From contig NZ_JADBHF010000006.1 in NCBI RefSeq assembly GCF_017808105.1, positions 124,001 through 188,000 on the forward strand: a DNA stretch of 64,000 nucleotides, in the 5' to 3' direction. The position numbers and the translations under genes were made by a program. Numbering within the stretch: the stretch's first letter is position 1; every line of letters starts with the position of its first letter. Positions 35,589-44,131 of this stretch are shown here, in pieces. This stretch comes from Brevibacterium renqingii. Lineage in GTDB: Bacteria > Actinomycetota > Actinomycetes > Actinomycetales > Brevibacteriaceae. The notes under the pieces were generated by a model. That model ran no database searches and was not told where the DNA came from. It saw nothing but the letters and a program-made list of their open reading frames with translations.

Positions 35589-37196
35589 TCAGTCGCTCTT
35601 GGCTCCCGGTCCGCCCAGCGCCGGGGACGGATCCTCCTCCACCACCGGGACACCGGCGTACATGGCCCGGATCGAATCGATGAAGTGCTTGGCTCTGATG
35701 CTCAGCGCATCGGGCCCGCCGGCCTTGGTCTGCAGAGGATTCTTCGTCACGAGCACACCGAGGTCCGCGCCCTTCCAACGGTAGTCGCCGGCCCCGAAGA
35801 TGCGCAGGAAGAACACCTCATTTCCATTCTGCAGCGGGTGCCAGTCCAGCGCCGCCCGCTTGTACGTCAGCGTCCCGTACTGGTCGAGATAGTACTGACC
35901 GGTCAGCGGCGAATGAGTGATGTATTCGGTGATCGGAGCCGTCTCCTTGATGATCATCTGGCTCCACTCGTCGGCACCGGAGAGCTCCTCCCACCGCTCA
36001 TTGATCTCATCGATATCGAGGTCGAATTCGACATCGAGGTATTCGAGCAGATGGAAGAGGAACAGCGGAACGTCCGCATAGGCGCCGGCGGTGACGTTCG
36101 TGATCGCCGAGGCGCCGGAGATCCGCGGATTGAGTTCGCCGAGATAGACGTCATCGCTGTCGAGGTCGACGAGAACATCGACCTCGAAGAACCCCCGATA
36201 CCCGCGTCTGCGCAGTCCTTCGCCCATTCTGCGCACGAGGTCGCGGGTCTGTGCCCGCTGCTCGACGGTGAGGACATCGGGCTTCATCTCATTGCCGCAC
36301 CACCCGCCCTTGTACGGGGTGAGCTCGGCGAATCCCGCCAACTCGGTGAGGTAGGGGCCGACGACGACACCGCTGGAGGTGATGACCGCCTCGACCGCGA
36401 CCGGGGTGTTGTTGATCCGCTTCATCACCTTCAGCTGCTCGCCGATGATGTCGTCCTTGTGCGCCTCCCAATCGGACGACGAAGAGATGAAGAAAGTCGT
36501 CTTCCCCGAATCGCCGTAGGGCGTTTGGACGACGAGGTCGCTGCCGAGCCCCGCCTCGGCGGCCTGCTCACTGAGAGCGGCATAGGTGTCGGCCGTCGTG
36601 AGCACATTGGGCACGGAGAACGCTCCGGCCTCGTTGCCGAGCTTCGTGGTCTCGATCTTCGAGTCGAGCTGGTTGCGCAGCGCGGCCGAGGGCAGGATGA
36701 GGTCATAGCCGAGCTCCCGGCAGATCCGTTCGGTCTCCTCGTCGAAGAAGACCATGGCGACCTTGACCCGTTCGCCGTGGGGGACATTGCGCGTCATATG
36801 GGCGCGCACCTCGGCGTTGAGCAGCAGCCAGTTGTTGATCGCTTCGCCCGACTCGAACTCGACATAGGGTTTGTAGCGCGGTGAGAACACGCGAGGATGC
36901 GCGCCGTCCCAACCGTCGTAGTAGGTGATGTAGGAGAAGTTCCGCACCCAGCGGTCGAGGCCGAGCAGGTTGAATGGGGTGGCTCCGACGAAGTAGATCG
37001 GCGTCTGATTCGTCCGGAAGAAGTGTCGGACCTCGGAGACGTTGCGCAGGGGGCGCTTGATCTGCACTCGATCGGCCTCCTCACCGGCGTAGGCTGCATC
37101 GGTGGCGACAGCGACCTCGACCTGCGGCGGAGCCGGGTCCTCTCGCGTCTGCACTTCGGGGAGCGCTGGGTCGGCAACCGGGGATTCGTTCATCAT
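35589..37196 (-). CDS. ATP-grasp domain protein of unknown substrate
   Basis: A 535-residue protein. Residues about 155-420 form an ATP-grasp domain: the phosphate-binding loop VVQTPYGDSGKTTFFI, a region VAVEAVITSSGVVVGPYLTE, and the Mg-binding GFFEVDVLVD and YLGELNPRISG. ATP-grasp enzymes make acyl-phosphates and then amide, ester or thioester bonds. There is no biotin-carboxyl-carrier domain, so the biotin carboxylase label such proteins often get is doubtful. The start at 37196 follows gaaggag at 7 nt. It is divergent from hadA. Confidence 0.78.
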   Translation of the reverse strand: MMNESPVADPALPEVQTREDPAPPQVEVAVATDAAYAGEEADRVQIKRPLRNVSEVRHFFRTNQTPIYFVGATPFNLLGLDRWVRNFSYITYYDGWDGAHPRVFSPRYKPYVEFESGEAINNWLLLNAEVRAHMTRNVPHGERVKVAMVFFDEETERICRELGYDLILPSAALRNQLDSKIETTKLGNEAGAFSVPNVLTTADTYAALSEQAAEAGLGSDLVVQTPYGDSGKTTFFISSSSDWEAHKDDIIGEQLKVMKRINNTPVAVEAVITSSGVVVGPYLTELAGFAELTPYKGGWCGNEMKPDVLTVEQRAQTRDLVRRMGEGLRRRGYRGFFEVDVLVDLDSDDVYLGELNPRISGASAITNVTAGAYADVPLFLFHLLEYLDVEFDLDIDEINERWEELSGADEWSQMIIKETAPITEYITHSPLTGQYYLDQYGTLTYKRAALDWHPLQNGNEVFFLRIFGAGDYRWKGADLGVLVTKNPLQTKAGGPDALSIRAKHFIDSIRAMYAGVPVVEEDPSPALGGPGAKSD

Positions 37197-37392
37197 CGCA
37201 CTACTCCTTCGCAAATGTGATGTGGACAACATATACCACTTTCGAAGTCGCGGCCCCGATGGTGCAGGAATTGTGTGACCGCCCAGGCGCAGGCGGACGC
37301 CCGGGCGCAGGCGGACGGTCCGGAGATGCCGCTCGGGAGGACCGTGCTTTAGGCTGGAGTCGAAATCGACCACAGTTGAAAAGAGAACGGAT

Positions 37393-37842
37393 ATGCCGGT
37401 GAATACCGAGAGGCAGGGAGCTTCGTTCCCCTTGCCTCAGCCCTACGAAGTCTCCCGAGAGGCGATCGCGGAGTTCGCGCGCGCCACCGGAGCGCAGGCC
37501 GATTACCATTTCGACGCCGAGGCGGCCGCCGCGCTGGGCTACCGCGACGTCGTCGCACCGACCACGTTCCCCGTGATCATCGCGCAGAAGTCGGAGGCCG
37601 CCTATGTCTCCGACCCGGACTCGGGCATCGATTTCTCGAAGGTCGTCCACGGCTCCGAGCAGTTCTCCTTCACTCGTCCCATCGTCGCCGGTGACCTCCT
37701 CTCGGCCGTCACCCACGTCGACGGCATCCGCGCCGCGGGCGACAACGCCATGATCACCACCCGCACCGAGCTCACCGATGCCGCCGAGCAGCCGGTCGTC
37801 ACCGTGACCTCGACCCTCGTCGTGAGAGGAGTTGGAGAATGA
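37393..37842 (+). CDS. hadA: FAS1-like dehydratase subunit, HadA type
   Basis: A 149-residue single hot-dog-fold protein (YEVSREAIAEFARATGAQAD, VVAPTTFPVI and DLLSAVTHVDGI). In mycobacteria HadA stabilises and extends the substrate channel of the catalytic HadB in the (3R)-hydroxyacyl-ACP dehydratase. Its stop overlaps the hadB start by 4 bp, so the pair is translated together. The organism appears to lack mycolate context here, so the dehydratase may serve ordinary fatty-acid elongation. Confidence 0.82.
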   Translation: MPVNTERQGASFPLPQPYEVSREAIAEFARATGAQADYHFDAEAAAALGYRDVVAPTTFPVIIAQKSEAAYVSDPDSGIDFSKVVHGSEQFSFTRPIVAGDLLSAVTHVDGIRAAGDNAMITTRTELTDAAEQPVVTVTSTLVVRGVGE

Positions 37843-38282
37843 ATCCCATCGACTTCTCCCAGCTGACCATCGGAGACACCGTCGTCGAGACGGAGATTCC
37901 TCTCTCCCGGGCCTCGCTGATCGACTACGCCGCCGCCTCGGGCGATCACAACCCGATCCACTGGAACGAACGCTTCGCCCGCGAAGTCGGCCTCGACGGC
38001 GTCATCGCCCACGGCATGCTCTCAATGGGCGCGGTCATCGCCCCGGTCGTCGAATGGCTCGGCGATCCGGGCGCGGTCGTCGACTATCGGACACGGTTCT
38101 CCGCACCGGTCCTCGTCCCCGACGCAGACACCGGAGCCCCCACGACACCGACGACTTCGCTGAAGCTGACCGCCACGGTCGGCGCCGTCGATGCCGCTGT
38201 GGGCACGGCCCGCATCGACATCACCGTGAAGTCCGGTGACACCGATGTGCTCAGCCGCACGCAGGTTCGGATCAGCCGGTGA
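37839..38282 (+). CDS. hadB: MaoC-like dehydratase, HadB type
   Basis: A 147-residue hot-dog-fold dehydratase with the hydratase motif SGDHNPIHWNERFA, placing the catalytic Asp36 and His41 as in mycobacterial HadB, followed by GVIAHGMLSMG. It forms the active half of a HadAB heterodimer with the preceding gene. Its TGA overlaps the GTG of murB by 4 bp, so hadA-hadB-murB is one coupled operon linking lipid and wall synthesis. Confidence 0.87.
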   Translation: MNPIDFSQLTIGDTVVETEIPLSRASLIDYAAASGDHNPIHWNERFAREVGLDGVIAHGMLSMGAVIAPVVEWLGDPGAVVDYRTRFSAPVLVPDADTGAPTTPTTSLKLTATVGAVDAAVGTARIDITVKSGDTDVLSRTQVRISR

Positions 38283-39376
38283 CCGAAGCCGTGAGTGAGG
38301 TTCTGTCGACATTCACCACTTTCCGCCTCGGCGGCCCGGCAACGGATGTGACCGTCGCCGAGACGCGCGATGAGCTGATCGGATTCTGCTGCGCCCATCA
38401 GCTGGGCCTGACCGGTGAGGAGCCGGCCGGTGTCCTCTTCATCGGAGGCGGATCGAACCTGCTGGTCTCCGATGACGGCTTCGACGGTGCGGTGTGCGTC
38501 GTACGGACCACCGGTGTGACGACGACCGAGATCACGACCACCGACACCCGGGTGACCGCCGAGGCGGGGGAGGACTGGGACGATTTCGTCGCCCACACGC
38601 TCGAGCTCGGGCTCTCCGGCCTCGAGGCGCTGTCCGGCATCCCCGGGTCCGTCGGGGCCACGCCGATCCAGAACGTCGGGGCTTACGGCACAGAGGTCGG
38701 TGAGCTCATCACCTCGGTCGAGGTCTTCGATCGCGTCGCCGGTCAGGTGCGGCACCTCAGCGCCGTCGAACTCGAGTTCGGCTACCGCACCTCTGCGCTC
38801 AAGCGCGCGCAGATCGCGGCCGGGACCCCGCAGTTCGTGGTCCTGTCCGTGACCTTCGACCTCAAGCGCAGCGAGCAGTCCCTGCCCGTCCGCTATGCCC
38901 AACTCGCCTCCGCCCTGGACGTCGAGATCGGCACACGCGTATCGGCGATGCTCGTGCGTGAGCACGTCATCGCTCTGCGCCGTTCGAAGGGAATGGTGCT
39001 CGACCCCGATGACCATGACTCCTGGTCTGCGGGCTCCTTCTTCACCAATCCCATCGTCGACGACGCCGACGCCTTGCCGGCCGAAGCTCCCCGCTACCCG
39101 GTGAATGATCCGCTCAGCGGGGCGAAGATCGCGGGGAAGACGAAGACCTCAGCGGCTTGGCTGATCGAGCACGCCGGATTCTCCAAGGGCTTCAGCATCG
39201 GAGCCGGTCGCGCTGCGCTGTCCGACAAGCACACCCTGGCGCTGACGAATCGGGGACACGCGAGCACCTCGGATGTGATCGATCTGGCCCGCACCGTCGT
39301 CACCGGCGTCGAAGACGCCTTCGGAATCACGCTCGAACCCGAGCCGACCTTCATCGGCTGTGCCTTGGACGGCTGA
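38279..39376 (+). CDS. murB: UDP-N-acetylenolpyruvoylglucosamine reductase
   Basis: A 365-residue FAD enzyme that reduces UDP-GlcNAc-enolpyruvate to UDP-MurNAc in peptidoglycan synthesis. Seen: TTFRLGGPATDV, FIGGGSNLLVSDDGF, the GIPGSVGATPIQNVGAYG signature, the catalytic Ser in SAGSFFTNP, and a C-terminal Glu (LEPEPTFIG). It starts with GTG in a 4-bp overlap with hadB. Confidence 0.95.
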   Translation: MTEAVSEVLSTFTTFRLGGPATDVTVAETRDELIGFCCAHQLGLTGEEPAGVLFIGGGSNLLVSDDGFDGAVCVVRTTGVTTTEITTTDTRVTAEAGEDWDDFVAHTLELGLSGLEALSGIPGSVGATPIQNVGAYGTEVGELITSVEVFDRVAGQVRHLSAVELEFGYRTSALKRAQIAAGTPQFVVLSVTFDLKRSEQSLPVRYAQLASALDVEIGTRVSAMLVREHVIALRRSKGMVLDPDDHDSWSAGSFFTNPIVDDADALPAEAPRYPVNDPLSGAKIAGKTKTSAAWLIEHAGFSKGFSIGAGRAALSDKHTLALTNRGHASTSDVIDLARTVVTGVEDAFGITLEPEPTFIGCALDG

Positions 39377-39390
39377 GGACTTCCTTGGAC

Positions 39391-41037
39391 GTGTCACCTC
39401 GTCGCAGAACCTTCACTCTTCTCATCGCCCTGGCGGTCATCGCTCTGATGACCCTGCCGTGGGCGGTCTTCACCTCCCGAGCCGACCTCACCTTCGGTCC
39501 GCACGAGGCGCAGTACCGAATCACCGCGGACTCCCGGCTGACCGTGGACTTCGGCCCCTTGGGCCGGCTGCTCGTGCCGGCCGACGACTCGATCCCTCTC
39601 GGTCTCGGACTGCACGTCGACATCGGGGAGATCCCCGTGTCCGGCGACGATCGGGATGAGGAGCGGCCCGCTGCCGACCCTGCGAAGGTGAAGGACCCCG
39701 GCGGGGGAGCCGTCGATGCCCTCGGCGGTGACATCGCCTCGTACGCAGCCCTGTTCTCGTCCCCGCAGGCGCAGATCGATCAGGTCGTCGAGGGGCTCAC
39801 CCGGGAGATCCTCATTCGTTGGGCTCTGGCCGTGTGTCTGATCACCGGAGGACTCGTCGGGGTCGGAATCGTGCTCGGCCCGCAGCGCCTCGACGGCCTT
39901 ATGCGGGCCTTCGCCGGCAAGGAGCTCATCGGCATCGCCCTCGTCATCGTGCTCGTGCTGGCCGGCCTCGGCACTGTCGTGCTCAAGCGTCCGCACCCGA
40001 TCGTGGCCGATCCCGCCTTCGAAGGAACCCCTTTGGCCGGCTCCCAGGTCACCGGCCGCCTCGGCGGTATCATCGACACCGCGTTCACCGCGGTGCGGGA
40101 CTTCGCCGACGACAACGATGCGTTCTACGACCAGGTCCTCACCACTCTGCGGACCCAGTGGAACGACCGCCCGATCACGGGCAACTGGAGCGATCGTGGA
40201 ATGGTCCCGCCCGCCGAGACCGGCAGACAGGGGAGTGCGAAGGGCTCGGGAGACTCGGACGAGGCAGTGACGACCTTCGTCTTCGGCTCCGACATCCACT
40301 GCAATATCGGTATGGCACGAGTCGTCGGTGCGGTCTCCGAACTGAGCGGTGCCGACGCCTACATCGACGGCGGCGACATCACGATGACCGGTACCTCCGC
40401 CGAGAACTACTGCCTCGACGTCCTCGACGATGAGCTGCCCGAGAAGCTGCCGCGCATGATCGTCAAGGGCAACCACGATTCGCAGGAGACGACACGGCAC
40501 GCCAGGAGCCGCGGATGGGAGGTGCTCGAGGATTCGACGGCCGAGATGGCCGGGGTGACCTTCTTCGGCTCCCCGGACCCCCGCCGCACCGTCTTCGGCT
40601 CCGGTCCGCAGCTCGAGACCGACCTCACCGCCGATCAGTACGCGCAGCGCCTGCGCGACGAAGCCTGCGAGACGGACTTCGACATCATGCTCATCCACGA
40701 TGCCGCCGTGGCTGCTCCGACGCTGCGCGCCGGATGCGCCGACTACGCTCTGAGCGGACACTGGCATCGCAGAGTCGGCCCCGAGACCTTCGGCAGCGGA
40801 GTCCGCTACCTCAGCTCGACGACAGGCGGAGCGCTCGCGAATGCGCTGACGCCCGGCCCGCTGAAGATGAACGCGGAGCTGAGCATCATCCGCGTCGACA
40901 ATGCTACGAAGCGGCCGATCGATGTGCAGATCGTCACCGTCACCCCCGACCAGGAAGTGCGCATCGAACCGTGGGTGCGCTTCCCTGAGCCGCTGCCGCT
41001 GGTGTCGCAGCCACCGGAGGAAGAGCCGGCCGAATGA
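39391..41037 (+). CDS. Membrane-anchored metallophosphoesterase
   Basis: A 548-residue protein. An N-terminal hydrophobic anchor (about residues 8-25) precedes an extracytoplasmic region (to about 140). Two further helices follow (about 148-170 and 178-200). From about residue 285 comes a calcineurin-like phosphoesterase domain: FGSDIHCN, DGGDITM, KGNHDS, LIHDA and SGHWHR, which together supply the full metal-ligand set. Three helices place the enzymatic domain outside if the N-terminus is inside. GTG at 39391 is chosen; TTG at 39385 is possible. It follows murB by 14 bp. Substrate unknown. Confidence 0.82.
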   Translation: MSPRRRTFTLLIALAVIALMTLPWAVFTSRADLTFGPHEAQYRITADSRLTVDFGPLGRLLVPADDSIPLGLGLHVDIGEIPVSGDDRDEERPAADPAKVKDPGGGAVDALGGDIASYAALFSSPQAQIDQVVEGLTREILIRWALAVCLITGGLVGVGIVLGPQRLDGLMRAFAGKELIGIALVIVLVLAGLGTVVLKRPHPIVADPAFEGTPLAGSQVTGRLGGIIDTAFTAVRDFADDNDAFYDQVLTTLRTQWNDRPITGNWSDRGMVPPAETGRQGSAKGSGDSDEAVTTFVFGSDIHCNIGMARVVGAVSELSGADAYIDGGDITMTGTSAENYCLDVLDDELPEKLPRMIVKGNHDSQETTRHARSRGWEVLEDSTAEMAGVTFFGSPDPRRTVFGSGPQLETDLTADQYAQRLRDEACETDFDIMLIHDAAVAAPTLRAGCADYALSGHWHRRVGPETFGSGVRYLSSTTGGALANALTPGPLKMNAELSIIRVDNATKRPIDVQIVTVTPDQEVRIEPWVRFPEPLPLVSQPPEEEPAE

Positions 41038-41163
41038 GTGAGCGGCGACACGCTTCCGTGTCCGCCGGGGCCACCGGTTCGACGAACGGCGGTCGGGCAC
41101 GGTATGCTCGTTTCTCGTGGTTGGACAGCATCCGGATCCGCAGGGTCCGAGCCGTTCGATCGA

Positions 41164-41236
41164 AGGGGTGTGGCGCAATTGGTAGCGCAACGGTCTCCAA
41201 AACCGTAGGTTGCAGGTTCGAGTCCTGTCACCCCTG
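41164..41236 (+). tRNA. tRNA-Trp (CCA anticodon)
   Basis: A 73-nt tRNA with acceptor aggggtg/caccccт-type pairing, discriminator G, and anticodon CCA at 41197-41199. Its place just before secE-nusG is the usual actinobacterial order. A TATGCT at 41103-41108 could be its -10 element. The 3' CCA is not encoded. Confidence 0.95.
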
Positions 41237-41333
41237 CGCAGTTGACTCTGCCGAAGTCCCATCGGCTAGGCGCCGTCCTCGACTGGCACGAACAATTGTG
41301 AAGCCCCAAACGAAACCGACCGAGTGAGGATGT

Positions 41334-41612
41334 GTGAGCGACACACCGGCAAAGAAGACTGGCAGCGCACCCAGCAGTGCCTCCGGTCCCAAGAAGCTCG
41401 GATTCTTCGGACGAATCCTGCAGTTCTTCCGCGAGGTTGTGGCGGAGCTCAAGAAGGTCGTCACGCCGACGCGCAAGCAGCTGGTCAATTACACTCTGGT
41501 GGTTCTGGGCTTCATTCTGTTCATGATGCTTCTCGTCACGGTCCTGGACCTGGTGTTCGGCAAGCTCGTCGGATTCGTCTTCGGCGGAACGCCGCTGTGG
41601 CCCCTATGGTGA
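41334..41612 (+). CDS. secE: Preprotein translocase subunit SecE
   Basis: A 92-residue single-span subunit of the SecYEG channel. It has a short polar N-terminus, the conserved amphipathic helix FFREVVAELKKVVTPTRKQL, and one transmembrane helix (about 52-78). It starts with GTG and lies between tRNA-Trp and nusG, its standard place. Confidence 0.95.
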   Translation: MSDTPAKKTGSAPSSASGPKKLGFFGRILQFFREVVAELKKVVTPTRKQLVNYTLVVLGFILFMMLLVTVLDLVFGKLVGFVFGGTPLWPLW

Positions 41613-41694
41613 CACGCCCTCCGCAGTGACACACTTTATGCTGAATCTTCACTCCCATCCGGGAATCACAACACGCGAAGCGAGGAATTGATCG

Positions 41695-42519
41695 GTGTCG
41701 GATACCAGTTCACCTGAGCAGGAGACCCCTGAGACCCAGGACGTCACTCCCGAGGAATCGGGTGCCGCAGTGGTGCCCGAAACCGAATCCGAAGCTCCGG
41801 CCGTCGACGCCGAGGCGAGCGAGACCGAGGCAGCGGACGTGGAGTCGGCAGATTCCGAATCCGCCGCTGAGGGCGATGCTGCCGAGACCGCTGCCGAGGA
41901 GGACCCGGCCGAGGAGTTCAAGGCCGAGCTGCGCATGCAGGAGGGTGACTGGTATGTCATCCACTCCTACGCGGGCTACGAGAACCGCGTCAAGCAGAAT
42001 CTCGAGAACCGCACCATCAGCCTCAACCTCGAAGAGTACATCTTCGAGTCCCAGGTGCCGATGGAAGACGTCGTCGAGATCAAGAACGGCCAGCGCAAGC
42101 AGGTGCGCCGCGTGCGCATCCCCGGCTACGTGCTCGTCCGCATGGAACTGACTGATGAGTCCTGGGGCGCCGTGCGCCACACCCCGGGTGTGACCGGGTT
42201 CGTCGGCAATGCCTATGATCCGACCCCGCTGTCGATCGACGAGGTCTTCTCGATGCTCGCCCCGATCTTCGAAGAGCGCCAGGCCGAGGCCGCCGCTGCC
42301 GAGGGACCGGCCGCCGAGGCCGCCGCCAAGTCGGCTCCCATCACCGAGGTGGAGTTCGAGGTCGGCGAATCCGTCCTCGTCAAGGAGGGCTCCTTCGAGG
42401 GTCATCCGGCCACCATTCAGGAGATCCGCCCCGAATCGCAGAAGCTCACCGTGCTTCTGTCGATCTTCGAACGCGATGTCCCCGTCGAACTCGGCTTCGA
42501 CCAGGTCTCGAAGCTGTGA
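41695..42519 (+). CDS. nusG: Transcription termination/antitermination protein NusG
   Basis: A 274-residue protein. Residues 1-75 are an acidic Glu/Ala/Ser extension typical of actinobacterial NusG. The NGN domain follows ([20 protein letters not shown], then [20 protein letters not shown] and TPGVTGFVG). The C-terminal KOW domain is [20 protein letters not shown]. It binds RNA polymerase and couples it to Rho or ribosomes. A strong terminator follows. Confidence 0.96.
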   Translation: MSDTSSPEQETPETQDVTPEESGAAVVPETESEAPAVDAEASETEAADVESADSESAAEGDAAETAAEEDPAEEFKAELRMQEGDWYVIHSYAGYENRVKQNLENRTISLNLEEYIFESQVPMEDVVEIKNGQRKQVRRVRIPGYVLVRMELTDESWGAVRHTPGVTGFVGNAYDPTPLSIDEVFSMLAPIFEERQAEAAAAEGPAAEAAAKSAPITEVEFEVGESVLVKEGSFEGHPATIQEIRPESQKLTVLLSIFERDVPVELGFDQVSKL

Positions 42520-42553
42520 GAACTGAGAGCTGATCGCCAAGGCGGTCGGCAGC

Positions 42554-42583
42554 GAAGGGGCCCGGAGGATTCCGGGCCCCTTC
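42554..42583 (+). terminator. Intrinsic terminator after nusG
   Basis: gaaggggcccgga (42554-42566) and tccgggccccttc (42571-42583) form a perfect 13-bp stem with a 4-nt loop, 35 bp after the nusG stop. It separates secE-nusG from rplKA, which has its own promoter. Confidence 0.88.
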
Positions 42584-42645
42584 GTCGTTCTCCCTGCCCC
42601 GGCTCGATCGGCGCCGGGCGGCGGCGTGATCCGGCTCACGAGCAT

Positions 42646-42675
42646 TTGCTCACGGGCAGGCGCGCATGGAATACT
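42646..42675 (+). promoter_or_regulatory. Candidate promoter of rplK-rplA
   Basis: TTGCTC (42646-42651), an 18-nt spacer and AATACT (42670-42675) lie about 95 bp upstream of rplK and downstream of the nusG terminator. This leaves a leader of about 88 nt. Confidence 0.5.
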
Positions 42676-42769
42676 GGTGTGGTTTGATTGCGGCCCTCAT
42701 CGGAGGCCGTCGTCGAACGATGTGCTGTATTCGTCTGGCACATCGAAACTTCAAGATTAAGGACCGTAC

Positions 42770-43207
42770 ATGCCTCCCAAGAAAAAGGTAGCCGGCCTCG
42801 TCAAGCTCCAGATTCAGGCAGGTGCCGCCAACCCGGCGCCTCCGATCGGTCCGGCGCTTGCCCAGCACGGCGTCAACATCATGGAATTCTGCAAGGCCTA
42901 CAATGCCGCTACAGAATCCCAGCGCGGAAACATCGTTCCCGTCGAGATCACTGTGTACGAAGACCGTTCGTTCACCTTCGTTCTCAAGACCCCGCCGGCG
43001 GCTGAGCTGATCAAGAAGGCTGCCGGAGTGAAGTCGGGTTCGGCCACGCCGCATACCGTCAAGGTCGCCCACCTGAGCGCCGACCAGGTGCGTGAGATCG
43101 CCAACACGAAGATGCCCGACCTCAACGCCAACACCCCGGAGCAGGCCGACCGCATCGTCGCCGGAACCGCACGTTCCATGGGCATCACCACCGACATCGA
43201 GGTCTGA
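42770..43207 (+). CDS. rplK: 50S ribosomal protein L11
   Basis: A 145-residue, full-length L11. [20 protein letters not shown] and [11 protein letters not shown] form the N-terminal domain that contacts GTPase factors and thiopeptides. The C-terminal domain binds 23S rRNA ([20 protein letters not shown]). It is followed 64 bp later by rplA. Confidence 0.97.
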   Translation: MPPKKKVAGLVKLQIQAGAANPAPPIGPALAQHGVNIMEFCKAYNAATESQRGNIVPVEITVYEDRSFTFVLKTPPAAELIKKAAGVKSGSATPHTVKVAHLSADQVREIANTKMPDLNANTPEQADRIVAGTARSMGITTDIEV

Positions 43208-43271
43208 GACCTCACCTCACACAGTGGCAGGGCCCACGCAGCCCACACCACGACTGCAAGGAGCAAAGCAG

Positions 43272-43967
43272 ATGGCAAAGCGTTCGAAGGCCTACCAGGC
43301 CGCGGCTGAGAAGATCGCCGCAGATGTGAACTACGAACCGGCCCAGGCGATCGCCCTGGCCAAAGAGACCAGCGTGGCGAAGTACGACGCCACCGTCGAG
43401 GTCGCCCTCCGCCTGGGTGTTGACCCCCGCAAGGCGGATCAGATGGTGCGCGGCACCGTCAACCTTCCGCATGGTACCGGCAAGACCGCCCGGGTCCTGG
43501 TGTTCGCCGCCGGCGACCGTGCAGAAGCTGCCCGTGAAGCAGGTGCTGACTTCGTCGGCTCCGATGACCTGCTGGAGAAGGTGGCCGGAGGGTTCACCGA
43601 CTTCGATGCCGCCGTCGCGACCCCCGACATGATGGGCAAGGTCGGCCGGCTCGGCAAGGTGCTCGGCCCCCGTGGCCTGATGCCGAACCCGAAGACCGGC
43701 ACCGTGACCATGGACGTCGCCAAGGCCGTGACCGACATCAAGGGCGGAAAGATCGAATTCCGCGTCGACAAGCACTCGAACCTGCACTTCATCATCGGAA
43801 AGGTCTCCTTCTCCGAGGATGCGCTGCAGGCGAACTTCGAGGCCGCCATCGACGAGATCCTGCGTCTGAAGCCGTCCTCCTCGAAGGGCCGCTACATCAG
43901 CAAGGCGACGATCACGACCTCGAACGGCCCCGCCGTTCCGGTCGACCACTCGGGCCTGCGCGTTTGA
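43272..43967 (+). CDS. rplA: 50S ribosomal protein L1
   Basis: A 231-residue L1 with [40 protein letters not shown] and [13 protein letters not shown]. The start at 43272 (MAKRSKAYQ) follows a good ribosome-binding site; the frame is open upstream but not conserved there. L1 is a translational autorepressor of rplKA in other bacteria. Confidence 0.97.
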   Translation: MAKRSKAYQAAAEKIAADVNYEPAQAIALAKETSVAKYDATVEVALRLGVDPRKADQMVRGTVNLPHGTGKTARVLVFAAGDRAEAAREAGADFVGSDDLLEKVAGGFTDFDAAVATPDMMGKVGRLGKVLGPRGLMPNPKTGTVTMDVAKAVTDIKGGKIEFRVDKHSNLHFIIGKVSFSEDALQANFEAAIDEILRLKPSSSKGRYISKATITTSNGPAVPVDHSGLRV

Positions 43968-43995
43968 TCGACTGATCAGCGCGTCGGCGCAGCCT

Positions 43996-44038
43996 GACAG
44001 AGGGCGGGAAGCGAGCAATTCGCTTCCCGCCCTCTGTC
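43996..44038 (+). terminator. Intrinsic terminator after rplA
   Basis: A perfect 19-bp stem (43996-44014 with 44020-44038) with a 5-nt loop, 28 bp after the rplA stop. It closes the rplKA unit before the regulator gene. Confidence 0.9.
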
Positions 44039-44048
44039 GTTGCCGCCC

Positions 44049-44077
44049 TTGCCCGGGGAAGGCTTCGCGATTAGATT
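44049..44077 (+). promoter_or_regulatory. Promoter of the GAF regulator gene
   Basis: TTGCCC (44049-44054), a 17-nt spacer and TAGATT (44072-44077). The -10 element ends directly against the ATG at 44078, so transcription would start inside that reading frame, near 44084. Confidence 0.55.
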
Positions 44078-44131
44078 ATGAGCAATCGAGGCTCTCTTCC
44101 GACACCCGCCGATGGAGGTGGACCGTCCGTC

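Noticed and set aside
35589..37196. Biotin carboxylase label for the ATP-grasp protein
   Set aside because: No biotin carrier domain, no carboxyltransferase neighbours, and the central motifs differ from acetyl-CoA or pyruvate carboxylases.
44078..44131. Upstream ATG of the GAF regulator as the true start
   Set aside because: A good -35/-10 pair ends at 44077, so this ATG would lie upstream of the predicted transcription start.
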